A DNA stretch of 20,715 nucleotides from Candidatus Uhrbacteria bacterium (GTDB lineage Bacteria > Patescibacteriota > Patescibacteriia > UBA9934): the NCBI GenBank assembly GCA_030688135.1, contig JAUYIW010000003.1, positions 1 to 20,715 of the forward strand. Reading direction: 5' to 3'. A model generated the notes under the pieces. It was not told the origin of the DNA. It saw nothing but the letters and a program-made list of their open reading frames with translations, and ran no database searches. The position numbers and the translations under genes are program-made. Numbering within the stretch: position 1 is the stretch's first letter; each line of letters begins with the position of its first letter. This document shows, piece by piece, positions 1 to 5,600 of the stretch.

Positions 1-152
1 ACAATAACTATAACTTTGGACTTCTTATTTGTCATCGCGAGGAACGTAGTGACGACGCGATCTCTTCGTTGAGATTGCTTCGCTCTGCTCGCAATGACAA
101 TTCCTTAGTTATGGTTATTGTTACGGTCCAGCTAATCAAACACTCAGTGGAG
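1..152. repeat. Palindromic MITE/REP-like repeat, copy 1 (left arm cut by window edge)
   Basis: This copy matches the one at 954-1111 almost base for base at an offset of 953, apart from a 6-nt indel near the right end. The core (about 29-103) is the widespread bacterial hairpin repeat that starts TTGTCATCGCGAGG and ends CTCGCAATGACAA. Outer arms (ACAATAACTATAACT against AGTTATGGTTATTGT) extend the palindrome, and the homology runs on to the CAGTGGAG motif at 145-152. No transposase is present, so any mobility would be in trans. Confidence 0.8.
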
Positions 153-198
153 CCCCTCTAGTAGAACCCGGCAGAAGCCTCATTCACTACAGGGCGTA

Positions 199-240
199 TC
201 CCGTAGCGACCTTGGTCATGTGACCTTGATCGCTACGGGA
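199..240. other. Strong hairpin downstream of the 252-863 gene
   Basis: An 11-bp perfect stem (TCCCGTAGCGA with TCGCTACGGGA) encloses a second palindrome, GGTCATGTGACC (214-225). It lies 11 bases beyond the stop codon of the minus-strand gene. There is no T-run on either side, so it is not a classic intrinsic terminator; it may protect the mRNA 3' end. Confidence 0.6.
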
Positions 241-251
241 GGATGTCAGTT

Positions 252-863
252 TTACCGCAAGGGAACAGACCTTCTGCCTGCCTCGAGACGATCTCGAACT
301 GCCTCAGTAGGGCGCACCACCAGGTACACCGTACGAGCTGTTCGATCGATCTCGATGTTAGCAATGGCCCATTCACCAGTCCTTACGACTAAAGAACTGA
401 CGCTTTCAAGTACCCGCCTTTGGAGCTCATTGATCTCTCCTCGGATCGGTACGATCGACTCGAGTGGAATTGCCACCTTCTCGGGTAGCTCGGCCACTCG
501 ACCTTCGCCTATAAGCTTCGCGCAGTAAATCGCGCTCCACTCATCGACTTCGTACCTGACTTCCTTCCGTAGGATCAATTCCTCCTGCTCGATCTCGTCA
601 CGCCTGGTAAGCTCCTTCAGCGCGGGAGCCACCATGATGCCTTGCAGAATCTCGTCCAAAACTACGAGCGTCACAAGGTCAAATACGTGCGAGAGTCCAG
701 GGATAAGCCCCAGAAACTCGAGCCCCAGGAATACCGCCAGGTGCACATAGCAGTACACCTTCAGGGCCCAAGTAGGCCAGGTGGCGAACCACCTTTCGAC
801 CCTAAGCTTTATCCTTGCTAGGACGAATTCCTTCGCCCTGACCTTGGGATTCAACTTTCTCAT
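252..863 (-). CDS. Hypothetical membrane-associated protein, 203 aa
   Basis: I do not recognise this family. The ATG start is supported by AGGAG about 7 nt upstream. The protein has a basic N-terminus (about 1-25). A long hydrophobic region follows (about 33-80, containing YVHLAVFLGLEFLGLIPG and then VTLVVLDEILQGIMVAP), probably two membrane segments. The rest is a charged soluble domain of about 120 residues, rich in Glu and Arg. Stop is TAA. The gene is clearly GC-richer than the housekeeping genes of the window and sits alone between two copies of the same palindromic repeat, which suggests acquired cargo. Orientation is supported by the ribosome binding site; the overlapping plus-strand ORF has no comparable signal. 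Confidence 0.75.
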   Translation of the reverse strand: MRKLNPKVRAKEFVLARIKLRVERWFATWPTWALKVYCYVHLAVFLGLEFLGLIPGLSHVFDLVTLVVLDEILQGIMVAPALKELTRRDEIEQEELILRKEVRYEVDEWSAIYCAKLIGEGRVAELPEKVAIPLESIVPIRGEINELQRRVLESVSSLVVRTGEWAIANIEIDRTARTVYLVVRPTEAVRDRLEAGRRSVPLR

Positions 864-912
864 TGCTAACTCCTAGGCGCAAAGCGCCGGGTGCAAATTG
901 TGAATTGGATTT

Positions 913-1111
913 CTCCACTGGGAGTTCGATCGGTAGACGGAACTATAAGGATAACTGTAACTATAACTTTGGATTTCTTATTTGTCATCGCGAGGAACGT
1001 AGTGACGACGCGATCTCTTCGTTGAGATTGCTTCGCTCTGCTCGCAATGACAATTCTTTAGTTATGGTTATTGTTAATGTTATAGTCCGGCTAATCGAAC
1101 GCTTAGTGGAG
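913..1111. repeat. Palindromic MITE/REP-like repeat, copy 2 (complete, about 199 bp)
   Basis: This is an imperfect palindrome over its whole length. Outer ends are CTCCACTGGGAGTTCGAT (913) and the inverted counterpart ending AGTGGAG (1111). The next layer is ATAACTGTAACTATAACT against AGTTATGGTTATTGTTA, and the core is TTGTCATCGCGAGG to CTCGCAATGACAA (about 982-1056). It shares 954-1111 with copy 1. It carries no gene; the ORF reading through it is an artefact commonly seen in such repeats (HREERSDDA-type peptide). Confidence 0.8.
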
Positions 1112-1286
1112 GTCCGAAACCGTAGTTTCGGACATCATATAATTCTAGGGGAGAATTCTCTGAAGGGTCGATCTTGCGATCAACGCCTCGGAGAATCCCC
1201 TGTAGTAACTTCAGCCATATGGCTTCCATTACTACAAGGGCGTTCCGCACCATACTTCAGACCTGTGTCCTCCGTTGGTGCGAAAC
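1112..1286. other. Array of four consecutive hairpins after the 396-aa gene
   Basis: H1 at 1112-1133 is a perfect 9-bp stem (GTCCGAAAC/GTTTCGGAC, loop CGTA). H2 at 1147-1201 has outer stem AGGGGA/TCCCCT, an internal TTCTC/GAGAA stem and an inner GATC/GATC stem. H3 at 1202-1235 is GTAGTAA/TTACTAC around the palindrome AGCCATATGGCT. H4 at 1242-1286 pairs GTTCCGCACCA with TGGTGCGAAAC. They begin 5 bp beyond the stop codon of the minus-strand gene and run straight into the palindromic repeat. They could be a structured 3' UTR or part of a mobile element; the sequence does not decide. Confidence 0.55.
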
Positions 1287-1290
1287 AGAA

Positions 1291-2481
1291 CTACTTGGCC
1301 GCGATCGCCTTGGGCGAACGCGTGTGGTACCAGGACGAAACCTGATCCATTTCGACTTCGACGAACCCGTACAATTCGTCGAACATCCTCTGACGGCACT
1401 CCTGCGACCCAACCCCGAAACCGGAGTAGTCGTTGGTGTGCCTCGCCCACTGCTTGCGCCCGCGCGAGCGGTGCTTCCAGCACACGGGCCGTTCAACCTC
1501 GTGCGACGGAGTGCGCTCGTAAGACCGCACAACTGCCAGACCGAGCAACTCGCGCCGCTCGTTCTGCGTCAGCCCCTGCCAGAACGTGTAGTCCTCCTGC
1601 GAGAACTCATTGTCCTGACGGAATGACATCAGGTACTGTGTACCCCAGATGTCATTGAAGAAACTATATGTGGGGTGATCCCCACGCACACCGCACACCT
1701 TCTTCGTGCCAGTGTAGGTGCCCCAATAGAGCTTCTCGCCCTGACGAATGACCCTGCGGCCATCACGCCACTTCTTGACGCTCTCCCTACGCTCGTGCAC
1801 AGGCGCCCCCATGCGAGACATGGTTGCACCCTGGTCCATGCCAGCTGTGGCACCCACGGGGTACCGCGTTGGCATCAGCGTCTTTCCGCCGACCCTCTTC
1901 GAGCCACGCGACTTGGAGTTCCTGTTCTCTCCGCGGTTCTCCCTGCGCATTCCCCACTGGTACATTTCGAAGTACTCGACTTCAATCTCGGCGTCGAACT
2001 TCTGCTCGATCGCCTCGACGTCGTCGTCGGTGATCTTGGCGACGAGCTTGCGTTCGATCGCCTCGACCTCGACTTCGGACTCGGTTTCGGCATCAGGCAT
2101 ACGCTCCCAGCCGTCCTCGTCGCTATCGTAGTCGTCGTACTCATCGTCCTCTTCCTCGAGATCCGCACTCGGGTTGCCCCAAGGCAGATCGTCGATCTCG
2201 ACATCCTCAGTACCCAACCAAGGGGTACCGTAGAGCCCGTACTCGAGAACCGTCTCAGCGGTCATCCCCAAGTTCTCGGGGCTGTCGCGGAGAACATCGT
2301 CGAGCAAGCCTCCCTGCTCGTCGCCGATACAGATCAGACCCTTCGAGTCAACCCGCAGTTCAGCGACGCAGGAATCCGCTTCGCTCAGGTTACCGTCGAG
2401 CCCGAAGCTCGAACGCCGAGCCTTGGCTGCCCTGCCCATTTCCTTTCTCGCGATGCGTTCCTGGACTTCCCAGTTGATCAT
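1291..2481 (-). CDS. Hypothetical protein with acidic central region, 396 aa
   Basis: I do not recognise this protein. The ATG start follows a strong purine-rich ribosome binding site (AAGGAGAAGGAAG). The N-terminal ~100 residues look soluble. Residues about 108-175 are very acidic, with runs of Asp and Glu (LEEEDDEYDDYDSDEDG). Residues about 180-240 are basic and low in hydrophobics. The C-terminal ~150 residues form a mixed domain rich in Trp, Tyr and Arg (YWGTYTGTKKVCGVRGDH, then FFNDIWGTQYLMSFRQ). There is no signal peptide or membrane segment. Codon use is GC-rich, unlike nearby core genes, so acquisition is likely. A near-perfect promoter lies about 290 bp upstream. A 276-aa ORF on the other strand is its antisense shadow. 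Confidence 0.75.
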   Translation of the reverse strand: MINWEVQERIARKEMGRAAKARRSSFGLDGNLSEADSCVAELRVDSKGLICIGDEQGGLLDDVLRDSPENLGMTAETVLEYGLYGTPWLGTEDVEIDDLPWGNPSADLEEEDDEYDDYDSDEDGWERMPDAETESEVEVEAIERKLVAKITDDDVEAIEQKFDAEIEVEYFEMYQWGMRRENRGENRNSKSRGSKRVGGKTLMPTRYPVGATAGMDQGATMSRMGAPVHERRESVKKWRDGRRVIRQGEKLYWGTYTGTKKVCGVRGDHPTYSFFNDIWGTQYLMSFRQDNEFSQEDYTFWQGLTQNERRELLGLAVVRSYERTPSHEVERPVCWKHRSRGRKQWARHTNDYSGFGVGSQECRQRMFDELYGFVEVEMDQVSSWYHTRSPKAIAAK

Positions 2482-2584
2482 CTTCCTTCTCCTTTTGTAT
2501 TGTAAAAATATCTTTTGCTTTTGGATTTTACTCCAGAAGAAGTTCGATTTGAATGATTCCCATGTTTCGTATGTTTCTCATGGT

Positions 2585-2716
2585 TCATAATTTAATCAAA
2601 CACATTCTGGAACAAAATAACCACACATTGACTTCTGTTCGGAGATCGCTGTTCAGCAATGCCTGCAGAAAGCCAATAGTGCGGCTTTTCTTATCCAAGG
2701 CGTAAACCTTAGACAA
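2585..2716 (-). CDS. Possible leader peptide, 43 aa (weak)
   Basis: A TTG-initiated ORF in the leader between the promoter at 2774-2802 and the 396-aa gene. GGGGAG lies 5 nt before the TTG. The translation begins SKVYALDKKSRTIGFLQALL and ends in CLIKL. No homology is recognised. It could be a leader peptide, a gene remnant or chance. Confidence 0.2.
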   Translation of the reverse strand: MSKVYALDKKSRTIGFLQALLNSDLRTEVNVWLFCSRMCLIKL

Positions 2717-2773
2717 ACTCTCTCCCCAGAAAGTTTGGGCTAATAACCCAATTCAATTGTAAATAACAATATT

Positions 2774-2802
2774 ATTATACCACATTTTAACGCTTTTGTC
2801 AA
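2774..2802 (-). promoter_or_regulatory. Consensus sigma-70-type promoter for the 396-aa gene
   Basis: On the minus strand TTGACA (2797-2802), a 17-nt spacer and TATAAT (2774-2779), with TGG just before the -10. Both hexamers match consensus exactly. Transcription would start near 2767 and leave a leader of about 285 nt before the start codon. Confidence 0.75.
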
Positions 2803-2911
2803 GTGCTAACCGACGTTGCATACGATCAAAATAGCGCCAAAACTGGCCAAATTGACTTGGCTAATCCTTGCAATGCTTCATAGCTATTGAACATTCATAA
2901 ACACCAATTCA

Positions 2912-2949
2912 CTCGTTTATCGTCCGTACGGACCATAAACGAGTTTTTT
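2912..2949 (+). terminator. Intrinsic terminator with no obvious upstream gene
   Basis: CTCGTTTAT pairs with ATAAACGAG around the palindrome GTCCGTACGGAC, followed by six T on the plus strand. No plus-strand gene is supported between the window start and here. On the minus strand the stem is not followed by a T-run. Confidence 0.6.
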
Positions 2950-3014
2950 ACCTTATTCCTTAACAAAAACGTACATTTCCACCAACTTTTATTATCAAAG
3001 AACACAATCGATAC

Positions 3015-3045
3015 TTGATAATTTCGTTACAAAGTGTAGTATACT
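3015..3045 (+). promoter_or_regulatory. Probable promoter of the GIY-YIG gene
   Basis: TTGATA (3015-3020) and TATACT (3040-3045) are 19 nt apart; TAGTAT at 3037-3042 gives a 16-nt spacer. The ATG is only 9 nt after the -10, so the mRNA would be leaderless or nearly so. There is no Shine-Dalgarno sequence. Confidence 0.5.
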
Positions 3046-3054
3046 GTATCTGAT

Positions 3055-3294
3055 ATGTGGTACACCTATGTCTTGAAATGTAATGATGGTTGTATATATA
3101 TTGGTCTATCAGGCGACTTACGAAAAAGGCTTTCAGAACATAAACATAGGAGTGTAAACTGGACTTCAAAAAGACTTCCAGTAAAGCTAGTTTATTACGA
3201 GGCATGCTTAGACAAAAAATTAGCTCAAGCTAGAGAAAGGTATTTTAAAACTGGATTTGGAAGGCAGTTCTTAAATAAAAGAATTAATCCATAG
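3055..3294 (+). CDS. GIY-YIG nuclease superfamily protein, 79 aa
   Basis: A single GIY-YIG domain makes up the whole protein, the size of the UPF0213/YhbQ-like group. It opens WYTYVLKCNDGCIYIGLSGD, so the two motif blocks are present as YTYVLK and IYIG. The conserved Arg follows (LRKRLSEHK), then a Glu in VYYEAC that matches the family's strand position, and a basic C-terminus. Members are small nucleases thought to act on damaged or branched DNA; for this group the substrate is not settled. The gene is monocistronic and ends 28 bp before a tRNA-like gene inside an inverted repeat, so a link to that rearranged locus is possible but unproven. AT-rich composition matches the host. Confidence 0.9.
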   Translation: MWYTYVLKCNDGCIYIGLSGDLRKRLSEHKHRSVNWTSKRLPVKLVYYEACLDKKLAQARERYFKTGFGRQFLNKRINP

Positions 3295-3300
3295 TGAACA

Positions 3301-3413
3301 GTCGTTCAATGAAATTGGTGGGGGTGTGTAGCTCAGTTGGTTAGAGCTCGGAGCTTATACCTCCGCGGTCCCTGGTTCGAGTCCAGGCACACCCACCAAT
3401 TTCATTGAACGAC
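3301..3413. repeat. 19-bp perfect inverted repeat flanking the tRNA-Ile-like gene
   Basis: GTCGTTCAATGAAATTGGT at 3301-3319 is the exact reverse complement of 3395-3413. The right arm begins in the encoded ACCA end of the tRNA. Together with the 7-bp acceptor stem this makes a paired region of about 26 bp with two extra G on the left, enclosing the whole tRNA. Confidence 0.85.
3322..3398 (+). tRNA. tRNA-Ile(UAU)-like gene
   Basis: A full cloverleaf can be drawn: acceptor GGGTGTG/CACACCC, D arm GCTC/GAGC, anticodon stem CGGAG/CTCCG with loop CTTATAC, variable loop CGGTC, T arm CCTGG/CCAGG with loop TTCGAGT, and encoded CCA. Bases 34-36 read UAU, cognate to the Ile codon AUA. Most bacteria read AUA with a lysidine-modified CAU tRNA, so this is unusual. 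The first 25 bases equal those of the tRNA-Val at 4326, so it may be a duplicated or chimeric gene. Whether it is charged and used is not known. Confidence 0.8.
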
Positions 3414-3514
3414 AATGCGAGCTTACCCGACGCTCATCAGTCGCAAAATGCGACTTCAGGGCGGCCGGGCCCGCCTGCGCTGCCCTCTCAAGAACACGGG
3501 GGCTGCGCGGCGGG

Positions 3515-3555
3515 TACCTCCGCGGTCCCTGGTTCGAGTCCAGGCACACCCACCA
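3515..3555 (+). repeat. 41-bp duplicate of the tRNA 3' half (att-like)
   Basis: Bases 3515-3555 are identical to 3358-3398, covering the 3' anticodon stem, variable loop, T arm, acceptor and CCA of the tRNA-Ile-like gene. The 116 bp between the two copies are GC-rich, contain a small hairpin (GTCGCAAAATGCGAC) and no convincing gene. This is the geometry of attL/attR left by an element that integrated at a tRNA 3' end, here with almost no cargo. Confidence 0.8.
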
Positions 3556-3713
3556 TCCTTCGCTCCAGCTATCACCTAGATAGATGTATCGAAGAATGCC
3601 CTTCGTAACTTCAGTGAAGAAAAACCCGTAAATAGGCCTTGTCGCTGGAGCTACGGATGGCAAGCCATGCGACTCATCAGATTTAGCTTCCAAAATTAAT
3701 AGCACTTAAATTT

Positions 3714-3875
3714 ATGTTTTATCTTTCAGGATTTTTACTAATCATAGCAATCGCACTTGGCTATTCTGGTTTTCGTAGTAATAGCGAGGAGATCATTGGC
3801 GGTGGCATTGCCCTTTTCTTTGCCTCTATAGGCACGGGCATTATTTCGTTTCTGGCTTTAGGTGTTTTAAGTTAA
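3714..3875 (+). CDS. Small membrane protein, 53 aa
   Basis: This short ORF starts at ATG and encodes two hydrophobic segments (about 3-18, YLSGFLLIIAIALGYSG, and about 30-53, GGGIALFFASIGTGIISFL) joined by a short polar loop (FRSNSEEI). Its TAA is one base before the ATG of the next membrane-protein gene, which implies co-transcription and supports it as real. No ribosome binding site is visible, as for several other genes here. The family is unknown; it may be a two-helix partner of the downstream protein. Confidence 0.6.
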   Translation: MFYLSGFLLIIAIALGYSGFRSNSEEIIGGGIALFFASIGTGIISFLALGVLS

Positions 3876-3876
3876 T

Positions 3877-4335
3877 ATGCCGATTGAACTAGGACAAACC
3901 TTATTAATTTCACTATTTTGGTTTCCTATATATTGGCTTTTTGGAGGAGTATTTTTTTCTACAATCGCTATTCTAAAAGTTATAAAACTTCGTAAGGCAA
4001 GATTTAGCTGTCTCTTTACAATCCTTGCAGCAGGCGCAGCATATGGAGCATCCTATTCGGGAACTTGGTTTGGAGAATATAATATAGAACAATGCGTTGA
4101 AGAAAGTGCAGGCTTCTTTCGCGCTCTTGCAAGCTTAATTGCATGTGGAATTCTAGAACTTTCAGTCGCCGGCCTAGTGTGGTTTATTATTCTAATCTTG
4201 ATTGGATTCGGCGCATTGTTTGTTTCTCGTTCAGGTAATGCCTCATGGATTGATACAGATCTTGACTTAAAAAAAGAAGATAATAAGGAAATTGATTTTG
4301 ACGATTGGAATGAGGACGAAACAATGGGTGTGTAG
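3877..4335 (+). CDS. Hypothetical membrane protein, 152 aa
   Basis: Three or four hydrophobic segments: about 6-35 (LISLFWFPIYWLFGGVFFST), about 44-58, about 82-110 (including IACGILELSVAGLVWFIILI) and on to about 117. A short acidic tail follows (about 124-152, DTDLDLKKEDNKEIDFDDW). The family is not recognised. It is the second gene of a pair with the 53-aa membrane protein. The stop codon TAG lies inside the downstream tRNA-Val gene (its bases 8-10), so the last three codons (GGG TGT G..) are also the tRNA acceptor strand; one RNA cannot serve as both full mRNA and mature tRNA. AT-rich composition fits the host. Confidence 0.75.
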   Translation: MPIELGQTLLISLFWFPIYWLFGGVFFSTIAILKVIKLRKARFSCLFTILAAGAAYGASYSGTWFGEYNIEQCVEESAGFFRALASLIACGILELSVAGLVWFIILILIGFGALFVSRSGNASWIDTDLDLKKEDNKEIDFDDWNEDETMGV

Positions 4336-4402
4336 CTCAGTTGGTTAGAGCGTCTCGTTGACATCGAGGAGGTCAGAGGTTCGAGTCCCCTCACACCCAC
4401 CA
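4326..4402 (+). tRNA. tRNA-Val(GAC)
   Basis: A canonical cloverleaf: acceptor GGGTGTG/CACACCC, D arm GCTC/GAGC, anticodon stem TCTCG/CGAGG with loop TTGACAT (anticodon GAC), T arm AGAGG/CCCCT with loop TTCGAGT, and encoded ACCA. It overlaps the 3' end of the preceding membrane-protein gene by 10 nt and is followed directly by a terminator. Confidence 0.93.
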
Positions 4403-4437
4403 AAAAACTTCGATTATATTCGAAGTTTTTTGTTTTT
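4403..4437 (+). terminator. Intrinsic terminator after tRNA-Val
   Basis: AAAAACTTCGA pairs with TCGAAGTTTTT around a TTATAT loop, followed by a T-rich tail (TTTTTTGTTTTT). It begins at the CCA end of the tRNA. Confidence 0.85.
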
Positions 4438-4482
4438 CTGTGCAAATCTGCTGTATCTCTACTATGTGTAAATTCGAGGATA

Positions 4483-4513
4483 AAAAAAGACCGGCCCTAC
4501 AAATGAGCCGGCC
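4483..4513 (-). terminator. Intrinsic terminator of the 77-aa membrane-protein gene
   Basis: On the minus strand a GC-rich stem (GCCGGC against GGCCGGT) is followed by seven T (4485-4491). The stop codon TAG of the gene lies in the loop. Confidence 0.8.
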
Positions 4514-4730
4514 GAGGGTTGGGATTTTGCCCAAGAACAAGACTGAAAACAAGAAACGCTCCCCAAAATACGAGTATGGCCCAGACTACACCGGTCCACA
4601 CTGCTACTACGATCATTCCCGCAATGGCCGTAGAAACAACAATGAGCGGAGCCGTAAATACGAGCTTTGCAATTCTACGCTTTGAAACGTTCGAAATGCG
4701 ATTCAGAACTCTTTTTGAAATGCCAGACAC
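4497..4730 (-). CDS. Small membrane protein, 77 aa
   Basis: The GTG start is decided by an excellent ribosome binding site, AGGAGGTGATAG, directly upstream. The N-terminus is basic (SKRVLNRISNVSKRRIAKL), followed by two hydrophobic helices: about 23-43 (LVFTAPLIVVSTAIAGMIVV) and about 47-68 (WAILVFWGAFLVFSLVLG). A short Pro-rich tail ends the protein. Family and function are not recognised. It stands alone with its own terminator and converges on the tRNA-Val unit. Confidence 0.7.
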   Translation of the reverse strand: MSGISKRVLNRISNVSKRRIAKLVFTAPLIVVSTAIAGMIVVAVWTGVVWAILVFWGAFLVFSLVLGQNPNPRPAHL

Positions 4731-4797
4731 CTATCACCTCCTAACAATAGGTTAACAGAACTATCAAAATTTGTCACCATATTGAAATATATAAAAA

Positions 4798-4828
4798 GAA
4801 ACGCCCCGTCTGGTAACGGAGCGAAAGA
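4798..4828 (-). terminator. Intrinsic terminator of the 227-aa gene
   Basis: On the minus strand CGCTCCGT pairs with ACGGGGCG (one mismatch) around TACCAG, followed by TTTCTTTTT. It starts right after the stop codon of the gene at 4832. Confidence 0.8.
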
Positions 4829-4831
4829 ACT

Positions 4832-5515
4832 CTAGTGAACAAGTCTGTGATCAGATGCTGCCAGCCACATTGACCTGTCCGGAATCTGCACTCGCATCAT
4901 TCCGTCTGAAGCTGAACCGTTGATTACCGAAAGTCGTCGCAAATACCCAACCTGCGTGAGTGCAAACAGCACTTCTGAAATCCTCACCACAATGTCGAGC
5001 CTTGCATCGAACTTATCGCACGCTACTAGCGTAGACAATCGGAATAGCTGATGTTCCGTATGCTTACGGTCGGTACGGAAAATGCCAAGGTAGCCATGAA
5101 TCGGCGAGCCAAGTGGAAACACGTCTAGCACACCATGGTCCTGCACTACGAGCTTAGACATTTCTGCCCTTAATAAGCCAGCGCCAATTGGACGAGCCCG
5201 CGAAAACGATTCAAGATTGGTTTGCTTGTGAGGAGTGAACTTGCCCATGTACGACTTTTCGCACTTTGTAAGTACGCCGGCCGCAATCGCCTCAAGCAAA
5301 AGCGCCTCACAAGATACTCCGCTTAGTTCCAACTGCACTACGCTAGACCTGCTCTGAAGGTAGAGAGTCTTGTCGCTCTCAGAATAATCAAACGGTATGC
5401 GCGGACTAAAAAGCAAAGTACCGGTGAATCTGGGGGCATTCGCCCTCAGCAAAACCGGATAAGCCGGACCGAAGCCCTCAAAAACCCTGTCTGTCTCTGC
5501 ATCTACGTGTGTCAC
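4832..5515 (-). CDS. Hypothetical protein, 227 aa
   Basis: I chose the GTG at 5515 because AGGAG sits 7 nt upstream and the promoter lies just before it; longer versions would translate the promoter. The protein begins VTHVDAETDRVFEGFGPAYP and looks soluble, with no signal peptide or membrane segment. The family is not recognised. Hydrophobic and charged residues alternate as in a globular alpha/beta protein; a helical part near the middle (GVSCEALLLEAIAAGVLTKC) and a C-terminal block (ARLDIVVRISEVLFALTQVG, about 173-192) may be a wHTH-like fold, but that is a guess. It is somewhat GC-richer than the rluD side. It is divergently transcribed from the pseudouridine synthase gene. Confidence 0.65.
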   Translation of the reverse strand: MTHVDAETDRVFEGFGPAYPVLLRANAPRFTGTLLFSPRIPFDYSESDKTLYLQSRSSVVQLELSGVSCEALLLEAIAAGVLTKCEKSYMGKFTPHKQTNLESFSRARPIGAGLLRAEMSKLVVQDHGVLDVFPLGSPIHGYLGIFRTDRKHTEHQLFRLSTLVACDKFDARLDIVVRISEVLFALTQVGYLRRLSVINGSASDGMMRVQIPDRSMWLAASDHRLVH

Positions 5516-5543
5516 TTCTCTGCTCCTGGTGAAAGAACGTAGG

Positions 5544-5594
5544 AATGTAGCATTATGTACAATGATTGTCAATATCGTAATATTATGCCATACT
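5544..5594. promoter_or_regulatory. Overlapping divergent promoters
   Basis: Plus strand: TTGTCA (5566-5571), 17 nt, CATACT (5589-5594), giving a start at or next to the rluD ATG at 5601. Minus strand: TTGACA (5567-5572), 17 nt, TACATT (5544-5549), serving the 227-aa gene. The two -35 boxes share five bases, so polymerase can occupy only one promoter at a time. Confidence 0.6.
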
Positions 5595-5600
5595 CGACTC

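Noticed and set aside
1..1111. CRISPR array
   Set aside because: Only two copies almost 1 kb apart; internally palindromic and far too long for CRISPR repeats.
863..1345. 160-aa plus-strand ORF
   Set aside because: Runs through the palindromic repeat and hairpin array; the HREERSDDA-type peptide is a known artefact of such repeats.
1675..2505. 276-aa plus-strand ORF
   Set aside because: Antisense shadow of the GC-rich 396-aa gene; the minus frame has a promoter and strong ribosome binding site, this one has neither.
3355..3705. 116-aa minus-strand ORF
   Set aside because: Peptides such as CLDSNQGP and GVPGLEPGT are translations of the antisense strand of tRNA sequence.
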